Assembly: GCA_015075175.1 (NCBI GenBank)
Contig: JABTUV010000001.1
Span: forward strand, 434,001 to 498,000
Length of the DNA: 64,000 nucleotides
Direction of reading: 5' to 3'
Origin: a bacterium
GTDB lineage: Bacteria; Hinthialibacterota; Hinthialibacteria; H5-UNCL2
Part shown: in pieces, positions 54,657 through 62,935 of the stretch
Layout: the number at the start of each line of letters is the position of its first letter
Numbering within the stretch: the stretch's first letter is position 1
Notes under the pieces: model-generated
Databases searched by the model: none
What the model saw: the letters and a program-made list of their open reading frames with translations, nothing else
What the model was told of the DNA's origin: nothing
Made by a program: the position numbers and the translations under genes

Positions 54657-56441
54657 AATCGCTTCCGACAGAAGTTGCTTGTGGTGGATTTCGGCATAGA
54701 TGCCGCCGGCCGCCACCAGTTGCGCGTGGGTGCCGGCTTCGACGATGCGCCCGTTCTCCAGCACGATAATCTGGTCGGCCGTCTGCACGGTACTGATGCG
54801 ATGCGAGATGATGATGCTGGTGCGACCGGCCATGGCGTCGGCGAGATGGCCGAGGATGACCTCCTCGGTCTGGGTGTCCACGGCGGAAAGCACGTCGTCC
54901 AGGATCAGGATGGCGGGGGCGAGGATCAGCGCGCGCGCCAGCGCGGCGCGCTGCCGCTGCCCGCCCGAAAGAGTCACGCCGCGCTCGCCGATGCGCGTCC
55001 GGTAGCCGTCGGGAAACTCCTCCACGTCGTCGTGCAGATGCGCCATCACCGCCGCCCGCCGGACCTCGTCTTCCGTATAGCTCTCGCGTCCGAAGGCGAT
55101 GTTCTCCGCAATGGTGTCGGAAAAAAGAAACGCCTCCTGCGAGACGTACCCGATGTTTCTGCGCAGGAACTCCAGCGGGTAGCGGTTCACGTCCACTCCG
55201 TCGATGAAGACCGTTCCCTCGGGCGGGCGATACAGGCGCATGAGCAGACTGACCAGCGTGGTCTTGCCGCTGCCGGTGTGGCCGACGATGGCCAACGTGC
55301 TGCCGGCGGGAATCCTCAGGTTGATGTCCGAAAGCACCGGCTCATCGCCGTAGGCGAAAGAGAGATGGCGGAACTCGATCTCGCCCGCCAGCCGCTCGGG
55401 CGCGACCGCGTCGGGCGCGTCGACGATCTCCGGTCGCGCCGCCATGATTTCGTTGAAACGCGCCATGCTGGCGTCGCCGCGCTGATAAACGTTGAGAATC
55501 CAGCCCAGCGCCAGCATCGGCCCCGACAAGAGCGCCATCAGCAGTTGGAATTCGATCAGCTCGCCCAGCGTCAGATGGCCCCAAACCACCATGGCGCCGC
55601 CGATGCCCAACAGCACCAGCACTCCCAGCGAGGCGGTGAAGGTGAAGCCGGGGAAGATGATCCCCTGCAGGCGCGCCATCGCCAGGTTGCGGCGCAGGAG
55701 TTCCCGGTTGATCTCGGCGAAGCGCTCCGATTGGTAGCGCTCGCGCGTGTACGCCTTGATCACGCGGACCCCCGAGATGCCCTCCTGCACGAACGCCGAC
55801 AGCGTTCCCAGCTGCTCTTGCACCGCGGTAAAACGCTCGTGCAGCCGGCCCCCCATGCTCTTGCCGATCACCCCGATCAGCGACAGCGGCACCAGTCCGA
55901 TGAGCGTGAGGGTGACGTTGCTGTGAAGCATCAGCGCCAGTGCCAGCGGCAAAAGCGCCGCCGTCTCCAACAGGTACATGATCCCCGGTCCCAGCACCTC
56001 ACGGATGTTGTTGAGATCGTTGGTGGAGCGCGAGATCAGGTCGCCGGTGCTCTGCTTGTCGTAAAAGGAGGGCGACAGGCGCAGGAGCTGCTGAAAGTAG
56101 TCGTGGCGCATGTCGTACTCGATCTTGCGGGAGGCCCGGATCATGTACCAGCGCATGAGGAAGAGCGCCACGCCGTAAAGAACCGAGTATTCCAGCATCC
56201 AGCGCAGGAAGGTCCAGAGTTCGGCGCGCGCGGCGGCCGGCTCCAGCAGCGGCACGGCCTCCAGGCGCGCCTTCGGACTGGGCGCCAAGACGTCCACCGC
56301 CCGCTGCACCACCCCGGGGATCTGCACCGCCGCCCAGGTCTGGATGAGCAGAAAAACCGACCCGATGGAATACTGAACCCAGTATTTGCGCAGGTATCGA
56401 AAAACGGGATGAAGATTACGGAAGACCACCCTGGCGACCAC
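54645..56441 (-). CDS. ABC exporter, fused permease-ATPase (first subunit)
   Basis: 598-residue half transporter with six TM helices and an ABC ATPase. Walker A IVGHTGSGKTTLVSL, Q-loop YVSQEAFLFS, canonical C-loop LSGGQRQRAALARAL, Walker B ILILDDVLSAVDT (D-D in place of D-E, i.e. the catalytic Glu is Asp), and the H-loop His in SHRIS. Canonical C-loop with non-canonical Walker B is the mark of one half of a heterodimeric exporter; the partner is the next gene, which has the complementary sites. Substrate probably lipid or drug; unknown. Confidence 0.92.
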   Translation of the reverse strand: MVARVVFRNLHPVFRYLRKYWVQYSIGSVFLLIQTWAAVQIPGVVQRAVDVLAPSPKARLEAVPLLEPAAARAELWTFLRWMLEYSVLYGVALFLMRWYMIRASRKIEYDMRHDYFQQLLRLSPSFYDKQSTGDLISRSTNDLNNIREVLGPGIMYLLETAALLPLALALMLHSNVTLTLIGLVPLSLIGVIGKSMGGRLHERFTAVQEQLGTLSAFVQEGISGVRVIKAYTRERYQSERFAEINRELLRRNLAMARLQGIIFPGFTFTASLGVLVLLGIGGAMVVWGHLTLGELIEFQLLMALLSGPMLALGWILNVYQRGDASMARFNEIMAARPEIVDAPDAVAPERLAGEIEFRHLSFAYGDEPVLSDINLRIPAGSTLAIVGHTGSGKTTLVSLLMRLYRPPEGTVFIDGVDVNRYPLEFLRRNIGYVSQEAFLFSDTIAENIAFGRESYTEDEVRRAAVMAHLHDDVEEFPDGYRTRIGERGVTLSGGQRQRAALARALILAPAILILDDVLSAVDTQTEEVILGHLADAMAGRTSIIISHRISTVQTADQIIVLENGRIVEAGTHAQLVAAGGIYAEIHHKQLLSEAIEAE

Positions 56442-56730
56442 CTGAGTTGTGCGGTCTCAGCCTATCACGGGATGGCAGTCGGAGCAAGTGGGCCGCAAGC
56501 GCAGCCGAAACTGCCACTTCGACCCTGGCCGTCAATTCGCCTCCAGCTGTCATTTCGCCTCCAGCTGTCATTTCGACCGCAGGGGGTTTTAAGCCATGCG
56601 CATAAGTCAAAATGGGATAGCAGGCCGTGAGCAAGACAGAAGATTTCTCCTGCGGTCGAAATGACAGTGGTCTTGCGGTCGAAATGACAGTGACGCTGCG
56701 GTCGAAATGACAGGGCGGTTGCCGTGGTCG
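56442..56730. other. Intergenic region filled by family B repeats
   Basis: Several family B half-sites (56529-56713): GCTGTCATTTCGACC twice or more on one side and CTGCGGTCGAAATGACAG three times on the other. No gene. Confidence 0.75.
56529..56713. repeat. Family B repeat cluster
   Basis: Two or three plus-oriented half-sites (GCTGTCATTTCGCCTCCA, GCTGTCATTTCGACCGCAGG) and three inverted half-sites GCGGTCGAAATGACAGT. It resembles a hairpin whose arms have been amplified. Confidence 0.9.
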
Positions 56731-57939
56731 TCAGGGGGCGATCACGGCGCGGACGGGAATCTCCAGCGAGGGCAGGCCGCGCGCGGGCGGGGCGACCCGC
56801 AAACGCGCGCGCAGCTCGCGCGGCCCGCCCGACGGAAACAGCGTCACCCGAAAGCGCGCCGTGTCACTGCCGGCCGACACCTGTTGGATGGACAGGCGTG
56901 GCTCGCTCGTGGTGATGACAATCCCTTCTCCTTCATCCAGCCGATGGGGCGGCTCGCAATGGAGCGCGAACTCGCGCGCGGCCGGCGAGCCGTCGGCGAT
57001 CACCCCGAAGTTGAGCCGCTCCGGCTCGGCCGAGAACGCTCCCGCCACATAGCCGGAGAGTGACAGCGGGACGACCGGCCGGTCCGGACAGTCGGTCGAG
57101 AACTCCAATACGCGCTGAATCATCTCCCTGGCCGCGGCCGTGGCCGGCACGAGGTAATAAACGGTTCCGGCGACGATGTGGGGCATGGCCGCATCGCGCG
57201 GCGCCCAGTCGACGCGCACGCCGGCCGGCCTGCCGGAAACCGACGCTGCCAGCGGGCGCTTGTCCGAGCGAATGAGGGTGAAGGGTTGAGCATAGCTCTG
57301 TCCGCGCCGCGCGGCGCGCAAGTGAAACACTTCCGGTTCGATCATGACCGGCAAGTAGACCGAGGCGGCCGCCCGCAGTCGCACCTGCCGCGCCAGCGGA
57401 TCATCCGTGCGAATCAGAATCTCGCCCTCTTCCGTGCCCGGATGCACGCGCGCGCGATAAGCCAGGGTGAGCGTCGCCGTCGCGCCCGGCGCCAGGGTGG
57501 CATCGGAGATCTCCACAGAAAGACACCGGCACAGCGAACGCAGCGACAGAATGGTCAGCGAGGCGTCGCCCCGGTTCCCGAGCACGAGCTCGCGCGTCGC
57601 CGAACCGCCGGCCTCGACCGCGCCCAGCGACACGCTCGGTTCCGACAAAAAAAACTTCGGAGCGGCAGCGAGGGGGCCGCTGCTCCAAAGCAAAAGCAGG
57701 CTACAGACGAGTAATATCCTATGCGAGCGCGAAAAGCCCGTGCTGTTTGCAAGAGAGTCGTTGCGAGCAGAGAAAACCCGAGTCCTCGAGGCGTCCCCCG
57801 AGTAGGCCAAAGGCCGTATCGAGGGGTAGCGGCCCGCCGAGTCACAACATGCGAGTCTCGCAGGCGGCTCCGGGCCGCGTATCGGAGAAGACGCCATTTC
57901 GCCGCAACGCCACTCGCAGCACGAGGCTACGGCGCCCAT
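56731..57939 (-). CDS. Exported DUF1573-like protein with repeat-derived N-terminus
   Basis: DUF1573 proteins are exported proteins built from Ig-like (ASPM-SPD-2-Hydin type) domains. Typical phrases are present: FFLSEPSVSLGAVEAGGSAT, LVLGNRGDASLTILSLRSLC and CLSVEISDATLAPGATATLT. A hydrophobic stretch (RILLVCSLLLLWSSGPLAAA) looks like its signal peptide, but there is no start codon close before it. The upstream codons are made of family F and G palindrome sequence (57778-57834), and the first ATG in frame is at 57939. The native start was apparently replaced by a repeat; the true start is unclear. Family B repeats follow the stop. Confidence 0.65.
   Translation of the reverse strand: MGAVASCCEWRCGEMASSPIRGPEPPARLACCDSAGRYPSIRPLAYSGDASRTRVFSARNDSLANSTGFSRSHRILLVCSLLLLWSSGPLAAAPKFFLSEPSVSLGAVEAGGSATRELVLGNRGDASLTILSLRSLCRCLSVEISDATLAPGATATLTLAYRARVHPGTEEGEILIRTDDPLARQVRLRAAASVYLPVMIEPEVFHLRAARRGQSYAQPFTLIRSDKRPLAASVSGRPAGVRVDWAPRDAAMPHIVAGTVYYLVPATAAAREMIQRVLEFSTDCPDRPVVPLSLSGYVAGAFSAEPERLNFGVIADGSPAAREFALHCEPPHRLDEGEGIVITTSEPRLSIQQVSAGSDTARFRVTLFPSGGPRELRARLRVAPPARGLPSLEIPVRAVIAP
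57778..57834. repeat. Family F/G mosaic palindrome
   Basis: GAGTCCTCGAG (family G end) directly joined to CCCCCGAGTAGGCC...GGCCGTATCGAGGGG (family F). Both belong to one superfamily with ends CTCGATACG and CTACTCGRGG. Confidence 0.82.
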
Positions 57940-59090
57940 TCCTCCCGCAAGATGAGCAGATCATCCTTGTCCACGCGTCCATCGCGATTGAGATCCGAGA
58001 GTTTTCCGCCTGCCGACCGCCAACCCAGCTCGACGTGCTCTTCGGAGGCGGCGGTCTCCAGCTGCACGCGGAGATGGTAGACGCGGCCCGCCTCCGGCGG
58101 CGACGCGCGACTACCCACGCGGCGGCCATGTCGCGGCGTTCACGCTTTCCAGCGTCGCCGGATCGCCCGCCGGCAGGAGCGCCAGTCCGGCGGCGGGATC
58201 AGCCGCAACCGGGCTGGGTGCAAGTCGCATCGCCCAGAAGATAGGGTGATTTGGCCGCCGCGACTACCGCAAATGTCAGCCCGTCCAGGACATGCAGGTT
58301 GGCGGAAAGCTCCGCGTCGTGGCCGCAGGTCTGGCTGAAGCTCTCGCTGGGAGGATTCTGGCCGAGCTCGGCGTAATGAAGACGACGCCGTCGCCGGGCA
58401 GAACCGTGGTCTGGTCGGCGCCGTAGTTGGGCGATGGGGTGCCGTCGCCTCCGCGCAGGAATAGCCCCCAGAAGCGGCCCTGCGCGTCGCAGCCGAAACA
58501 GTCGTCTTCAGGGCAGCCTTCGCCGTCGATGGCGCAGATGGCGCGCCAAAGGGAAGGTAGCGATTACGGCGGCACGCCCGACAGGTCCAGCAGTCGGCCC
58601 GCGGTCGTCGACAGGCCAGGGAAGGTGACGCAGCGCCGCACGATCTCGCCGCTGCTGTGCACGATCACAAGCGCCGCCCGGCTGCGCGCGTCGCATACGC
58701 CCATAAGTAAGTCGCGGGCACCTCGGTTCGCGGCATCTCCGGCGTATTGCAGATAGGCCAGATCGCCGGCGCCGAAACGCTCGGACGCCAGGTCCGTGGC
58801 GCGGGGAATGCTCTGGCCGGCGGCCGAGACGCGCGTGAAATACCACTGTCGCCCGGGCGCGCCGCCCTCGGAAGTCTACGCTGGAAGAACGTTGCCCGAC
58901 GCGGTCGTGGCAAAGACGACGCCCGCCCGCTCCAACACGCGCGACAGCGTGCTGCGCGCGCTGTCCGCCGGGCGCAACGCGACAGGAGCGCCCCGTCGCC
59001 GTGCTCGATCACCAGTCCCACCGAGGGCGTTGGCTGCGCACGCGCGCCCGCGACCCCACGACACACACGCACTGGGAAAGAACAGGACGC
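57927..59090 (-). pseudogene. Degraded exported protein: DUF4430-like repeats and dockerin-like end, B12-riboswitch-controlled
   Basis: From about 59090 to 57927 the minus strand holds pieces of one secreted protein in several frames. They are a repeat-type segment PSVGLVIEHGDGALLSRC, then LSRVLERAGVVFATTASGNV, then RAALVIVHSSGEIVRRCVTF followed by PGLSTTAGRLLDLSGV, then AICAIDGEGCPEDDCFGCDA with GRFWGLF. The end is a dockerin-like loop DLNRDGRVDKDDLLILREEW with its stop at 57927. From memory the (C)..IDGxGCp..CFxC..W phrase is typical of DUF4430-type transcobalamin-like exported proteins, a link that fits the cobalamin riboswitch upstream. At least four frame changes make it a pseudogene or a very poor consensus stretch. 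I could not reconstruct a full product. Confidence 0.55.
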
Positions 59091-59195
59091 ATGGCCTCGA
59101 CTCCTTTTCTTTCCTCGCAACGGACTCTGGAGCGGCTTCGGATCGGGGCAGACCCGACCAGCACCGCCTTCTCACGTCGCGAAGAAGTTGGTAAT

Positions 59196-59362
59196 TGCGG
59201 AGTCGGCGTCAGGTCTTCTGGCTTTCGGATCGTTCGCCGCGCCCACCTTCCCAGCCCTTGGCCAGTGGTCGATTGGGCGCGTTGTCCCCGATTACAGCGG
59301 CGCGTCCGCACCGGAGTCTCACCGGTTTCCCATCCGCCGTGGCGGATGATTGACGCCGATTC
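59196..59362 (-). promoter_or_regulatory. Cobalamin (B12) riboswitch
   Basis: On the minus strand the consensus elements appear in order: GGGAAACCGGTGAGACTCCG, GCGGACGCGCCGCTGTAATC, GGGGAC, CCACTGG, GGGAAGGTGGGCGCGGCGA and the B12 box AAGCCAGAAGACCTGAC. It lies about 105 bp upstream of the start of the degraded exported protein at 59090, with nothing else between. This arrangement would switch off that gene when adenosylcobalamin is abundant. Confidence 0.93.
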
Positions 59363-59456
59363 CTGGAAATTGTGGAGGGACCCTAGGCGCGAGACGGCGG
59401 ACCTGTCAAGTGAAATGTTGGGACGAGCGCCGTGGCACGGGCATCCTGCCCCTGCT

Positions 59457-60644
59457 TCACCCCACGCTGCTCCGCGGGAGCGGAGCGGCCATGCGCGCCT
59501 CCGTCTCCGCCAGCGCGGCGGAAAGCACGGCGCGCTCCTCGTCGCTGGACAGCTGGGACAGCAGCGCGCGCGCCTCCGCCAGGTTGCGCTCCGCTTCGGC
59601 GGGGTCGCGCCGGATCAGATAACCGCAATCGACGCAGGCCGCCGGCAGTTTCCCCTCCCAGATGCGCCGCCGGAAGTCGGTCGCCTTCTCCCCGAAGTGA
59701 ATCGCTTCCAGGCTCTGCTGCCGCAGGTTGCCGAAGGTCTCTTCGGTAAAGCAGCAGGGATGCACGTCGCCGTTGTCGTACACGAGAAACTGCGTCCAGG
59801 CCTCGCGGCAGGCGCGGCCCGGCTTCTCCGGCGCGGACATTTTCGTTTCCGGGGCAAACTCCGGTGTGTACGGATCGCGCGGCACGTAATAGAGTCCGAT
59901 CCCCAGGTCCGCCGCCAGCTTGCGCGCCCGCGACACCATCCAGTCCATCCGCCACGTGCCCAAGACGGACATGGCGGCGTCTTCTTTTCGATACAGCACC
60001 ACGTTTTGCAAATGCAGGTCCACCGCCCCCAGTTCCGCCGCCAGTCGCACCATGTTGGGGATGTGCCAGACGTTGTCGCGCGACACGGTCATGCACAGTC
60101 CGATTCTGGGGCGATCCACGCCCAGCTCGCGCTTCAGGTCGCGCAACGCGCGGATGTACTCCATGATGCGCTCGTACTTGGCGCCCGCGCGCATGAGTTC
60201 AAACGTCGCCGGGTCCGGGCTGTCCACCGAAACGCCGAGATAGTCCAGCCCGATCTCGACCAGCATCCGCCGGTACCTGTCGTTGAGCATGGTGGCGTTG
60301 GTGGTGGTGATGCACTCGGCGCCGGCGGCCTTGGCCATGCGCACCATGCGCTCGAAGTCCTTGTGCATGAAAGGCTCGCCCAGCCCCAGGAGCGTTACCC
60401 GCTGCGCGGCGTGGAAATGCGGCTCCATCTGCTCGTATAGGTCGGTGGGAAAATAATAGTCCCGGACGTTGTGGCCTCTCTGCCGTTCGCAGTAGATGCA
60501 CTTGATGTTGCAGTCGCCGGTGATGGTCACACCCAGGTAGCGGGGATAGGCGCGGACTTCGGGCGAAGCGAAAGTCTCGTCCAGGAGGCGCAGGGCCTGG
60601 TTGAGGGTGCGCGAGACCGGCACGGGCTGGACGGTGATCTGCAT
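59457..60644 (-). CDS. Radical SAM protein with SPASM-type C-terminus
   Basis: 395-residue radical SAM enzyme. The cluster motif CNIKCIYC (about 46-53) is the CxxxCxxC that binds the catalytic 4Fe-4S cluster and S-adenosylmethionine, followed by the GLGEPFMH substrate-side motif. A SPASM-type C-terminal domain carries extra cysteines: CREAW, VHPCCFTEETFGNL and CVDCGYL. Substrate is unknown; SPASM proteins often modify peptides or carry out epimerisations, but no precursor peptide is visible nearby. The ATG lies 70 bp from the next repeat block. Confidence 0.92.
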   Translation of the reverse strand: MQITVQPVPVSRTLNQALRLLDETFASPEVRAYPRYLGVTITGDCNIKCIYCERQRGHNVRDYYFPTDLYEQMEPHFHAAQRVTLLGLGEPFMHKDFERMVRMAKAAGAECITTTNATMLNDRYRRMLVEIGLDYLGVSVDSPDPATFELMRAGAKYERIMEYIRALRDLKRELGVDRPRIGLCMTVSRDNVWHIPNMVRLAAELGAVDLHLQNVVLYRKEDAAMSVLGTWRMDWMVSRARKLAADLGIGLYYVPRDPYTPEFAPETKMSAPEKPGRACREAWTQFLVYDNGDVHPCCFTEETFGNLRQQSLEAIHFGEKATDFRRRIWEGKLPAACVDCGYLIRRDPAEAERNLAEARALLSQLSSDEERAVLSAALAETEARMAAPLPRSSVG

Positions 60645-60915
60645 GGCGGCTTAGGTTAGCCGACCAGGGAGCGCCTGTCGAGTGCTTACGCTGAGTCAGG
60701 TAGGGTGCGCACGGCGCACCAACGCCCCACCTGCGGAAGCTGCGCGTGGAGTACAGGCTTCAACCTGCCTGCCGAGCAAACTGAAGTTTGTACTCCATCA
60801 AGCCATAACCCTCTGATACAATTGATCTTATTCGAGTCGCAAGGCTCACCGAAAAGTCCAAGCACTTGCTGACCCACGTCACCCGACCACCGAGGGCGCC
60901 GGGCGGGCGCGCGCG
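60645..60915. other. Intergenic region with family D and H elements
   Basis: TAGGGTGCGCACGGCGCACC (60702-60722) and a family H palindrome (60748-60796) occupy the gap. No gene recognised. Confidence 0.65.
60702..60796. repeat. Family D element and family H palindrome
   Basis: TAGGGTGCGCACGGCGCACC, then GGAGTACAGGCTTCAACCTG and CAAACTGAAGTTTGTACTCC. Confidence 0.88.
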
Positions 60916-61176
60916 TCAACGCAGCCCTACGTCGACCTGCGGGTCCGGAGATCGCGCCGCGTACCGGAGAATCTCCACTTCCGCCCCACGCTGCACGGCC
61001 GCTTCGGCCGTTTCCGTGAGCTTGCGAGTCACCGCCTCCGCCAGGTAGAACTCGCCGCAATTGTCACAGACGTCGGCGGGCACGTTTCGGATGATAACGG
61101 TAGAGGCGCCGCGTTCCAGCGTCACCGTTACCTCTCCAGGCGCCGTCTCGCCACGCTTGCACACCAAGCATTTCAT
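60916..61176 (-). CDS. MqsA/YgiT-type zinc-finger antitoxin-like protein
   Basis: 86-residue protein: MKCLVCKRG (first CxxC), then VTVTLERGASTVIIRNVPAD and CDNCGEFYL (second CxxC), and a helical C-terminal part. This is the YgiT/MqsA N-terminal zinc-ribbon module; the HTH half of MqsA is absent. In MqsRA systems it is the antitoxin. No toxin gene adjoins it on the same strand. The ATG at 61176 follows GAGGAG and lies 70 bp after the stop of the sugar kinase. Solitary or regulatory use is likely. Confidence 0.78.
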   Translation of the reverse strand: MKCLVCKRGETAPGEVTVTLERGASTVIIRNVPADVCDNCGEFYLAEAVTRKLTETAEAAVQRGAEVEILRYAARSPDPQVDVGLR

Positions 61177-61246
61177 GGACTTCGTCTCCTCTGCCAACTC
61201 CGTCACGAGAATGTCATACACCACCGCAAGGTGGCAACATGGACCA

Positions 61247-62254
61247 TTACGGCAGCGTCTCGCCCCTCCATCCGGCTTCAAATCGCTCCACCGCCGTCCC
61301 CAGGTGCTCGTGCAGGATGGCATCGAAGCGGCTTACGTCGCCGGCGTCGAAGAGGCCGGTCTGGGTCGCGTTCCAGCCCGAGACCGCGCTGGCAAAGAGC
61401 GCCGCGCGCACGGGATGCTCTCCGGCCAGCCGTCGCGACTGGTAGGCGGCGGAGAACGAGTCGCCGCAGCCGGTCGTGTCGACGGCCGGATGGCGGGTCG
61501 GCGGGATGCGCGCCCAGCGGCGTTCCTCCCCTTCGCGCCACGCCAGAAACGAGCCGCGCGGTCCCCAGGTGATGACGGCCTCGCGCGGGCCGCAGTCGAT
61601 GAGCGTCGCCAGCGCGGCGCAAAAGTCCTCCTCGCGTTCCGGCTGCCGCTCCAGGATGGAAGCGCATTCGTGCTCGTTCATCTGCACCACGTCCACCGAA
61701 CCGATCCACTCCCGCCAGTCGGTAAACGGGCCGGAGGAGAGACGCCCGGCCTCGTCGAAGCGCGCCGCGCGATTGTGCAGGTCCATCGACAAGACGCCGC
61801 GAACCCGCCCCCGCAGCCAGGCAAGGTCCTGCGCCGACAGCTCCCTCTGCGTGATGCAGTTGAAATGCACCCAGTCAAACGCCGCCAGCTCCGCCAGGCG
61901 CTCGCGGGGAAGGGCCGGACAGCGCCGCGTCATGGTCTCCTCGCGCTCGGTCGGCGACGTGAACCGCAGCACGTTCTCATCGCTGCCGTCGTCGTGCACC
62001 AGCAGTCTCCCCGCGTCCACGTTGGGCCATTGTGCAAGTATCCGCACCACCTCGGGATGGTGCGCCGCCCCGATCCAGGCGACCGGCGCGACCTGCCCCC
62101 ACGGCGACACCAGCGGCGCCAGCCGCAGCGTGTTGTAGAGAATCCCGCCGTAAGACGTGGTCCATTCCGCGTGTCCGTAGGGCAAGAGATGATCCACCAT
62201 GATGGCGCCGATCACGGCGATGCGCCCCATGGGCTGGTGGGCTGGGGCCGTCAC
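61247..62254 (-). CDS. PfkB-family carbohydrate kinase
   Basis: 335 residues with the ribokinase fold. N-terminal strand RIAVIGAIMVDHLLPYG; C-terminal PfkB signature DTTGCGDSFSAAYQSRRLA (catalytic Asp in GCGDSF). Between them, WGPRGSFLAWREGEERRW is the usual ATP-side region. It phosphorylates a sugar or related alcohol. GTG at 62254 overlaps the TGA of the upstream nucleotidyltransferase gene, and an ATG at 62230 is an alternative. The neighbour suggests a role in making an activated sugar (for example a heptose), since the pair resembles the two halves of HldE. Confidence 0.88.
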   Translation of the reverse strand: MTAPAHQPMGRIAVIGAIMVDHLLPYGHAEWTTSYGGILYNTLRLAPLVSPWGQVAPVAWIGAAHHPEVVRILAQWPNVDAGRLLVHDDGSDENVLRFTSPTEREETMTRRCPALPRERLAELAAFDWVHFNCITQRELSAQDLAWLRGRVRGVLSMDLHNRAARFDEAGRLSSGPFTDWREWIGSVDVVQMNEHECASILERQPEREEDFCAALATLIDCGPREAVITWGPRGSFLAWREGEERRWARIPPTRHPAVDTTGCGDSFSAAYQSRRLAGEHPVRAALFASAVSGWNATQTGLFDAGDVSRFDAILHEHLGTAVERFEAGWRGETLP

Positions 62255-62823
62255 GCGGGCAGGTCCTTGATGCGCCTGAGAATATCGGTGGTGGAGGCGG
62301 TGGGAAGTTTGTCCACCAGGTGGAGCCTGCCGCCGCAGGCCCGCACCGCCGGCGCCTCGATGCAGTTCTCGCCGTAGGAGGCGTCGTTGACGTGCACGTC
62401 GGGCCGCACGCGCAAGACGAAGGCGGCGCACTCCGGCTCGTCGAACAGCACCACGTAATCCACCATCTCCAACGCCAGCAGTATCTCGGCGCGCTCCGAC
62501 TCGGGCATGATGGGACGGCCCGGCCCCTTGTAGGCGCGCACGGAAACATCCGAGTTCAACCCCACTACCAAAACGTCGCCCTGCCGGGCCGCCTCGGCCA
62601 GAATATGCAGATGGCCGGCGTGCAGCAGATCGAAGCTGCCGTTGACGGAGACGATGCTCCGGCCGGCGCGGCGATGGGGGTCGAGCGCGGGCGATGGATC
62701 GTCGCGTGGACCGAAAAGGCGCGGCTCGCGGCGCATGAACGCACCATTCCCAATCGTGGTAATGAATTCCCTGAGCGAACGCAAGAGACGCGGTCTCAAA
62801 TGCGTGCCCGCTTTCCGCAACAT
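62251..62823 (-). CDS. Nucleotidyltransferase (HldE C-terminal/RfaE domain type)
   Basis: Sugar-1-phosphate adenylyl- or cytidylyltransferase of the nucleotidyltransferase alpha/beta phosphodiesterase superfamily. 190 residues with VSVNGSFDLLHAGHLHIL (T/HxGH nucleotide-binding motif), DVLVVGLNSDVSVRAYKGPG and STTDILRRI near the end. This is the pattern of the HldE (RfaE) C-terminal domain, which makes ADP-glycero-manno-heptose. Its stop overlaps the kinase start by 4 bases, so kinase and adenylyltransferase are separate but coupled proteins. The first 50 residues are non-homologous and may be an extended start. Confidence 0.85.
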   Translation of the reverse strand: MLRKAGTHLRPRLLRSLREFITTIGNGAFMRREPRLFGPRDDPSPALDPHRRAGRSIVSVNGSFDLLHAGHLHILAEAARQGDVLVVGLNSDVSVRAYKGPGRPIMPESERAEILLALEMVDYVVLFDEPECAAFVLRVRPDVHVNDASYGENCIEAPAVRACGGRLHLVDKLPTASTTDILRRIKDLPA

Positions 62824-62935
62824 AGGGGCTGGTCCGCCCTCTGTAAAGCTCCCTCTGGCAAACTTTTGCGCCGCGTATTGACAGCTGCATGGATTGGCCT
62901 AGGATGGGCGGTAATCTGGCCCTGGAGACCTGCCC

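Noticed and set aside
54675-56630. Long open frame antisense to the ABC exporter at 54645-56441
   Set aside because: Low-complexity His/Gln/Arg-rich shadow of a well-supported gene; no start signals or family match.
58508-59175. Several medium-length frames with plausible phrases between the dockerin end and the riboswitch
   Set aside because: Treated as pieces of one degraded gene because they follow each other in the same direction and in the order of one protein.
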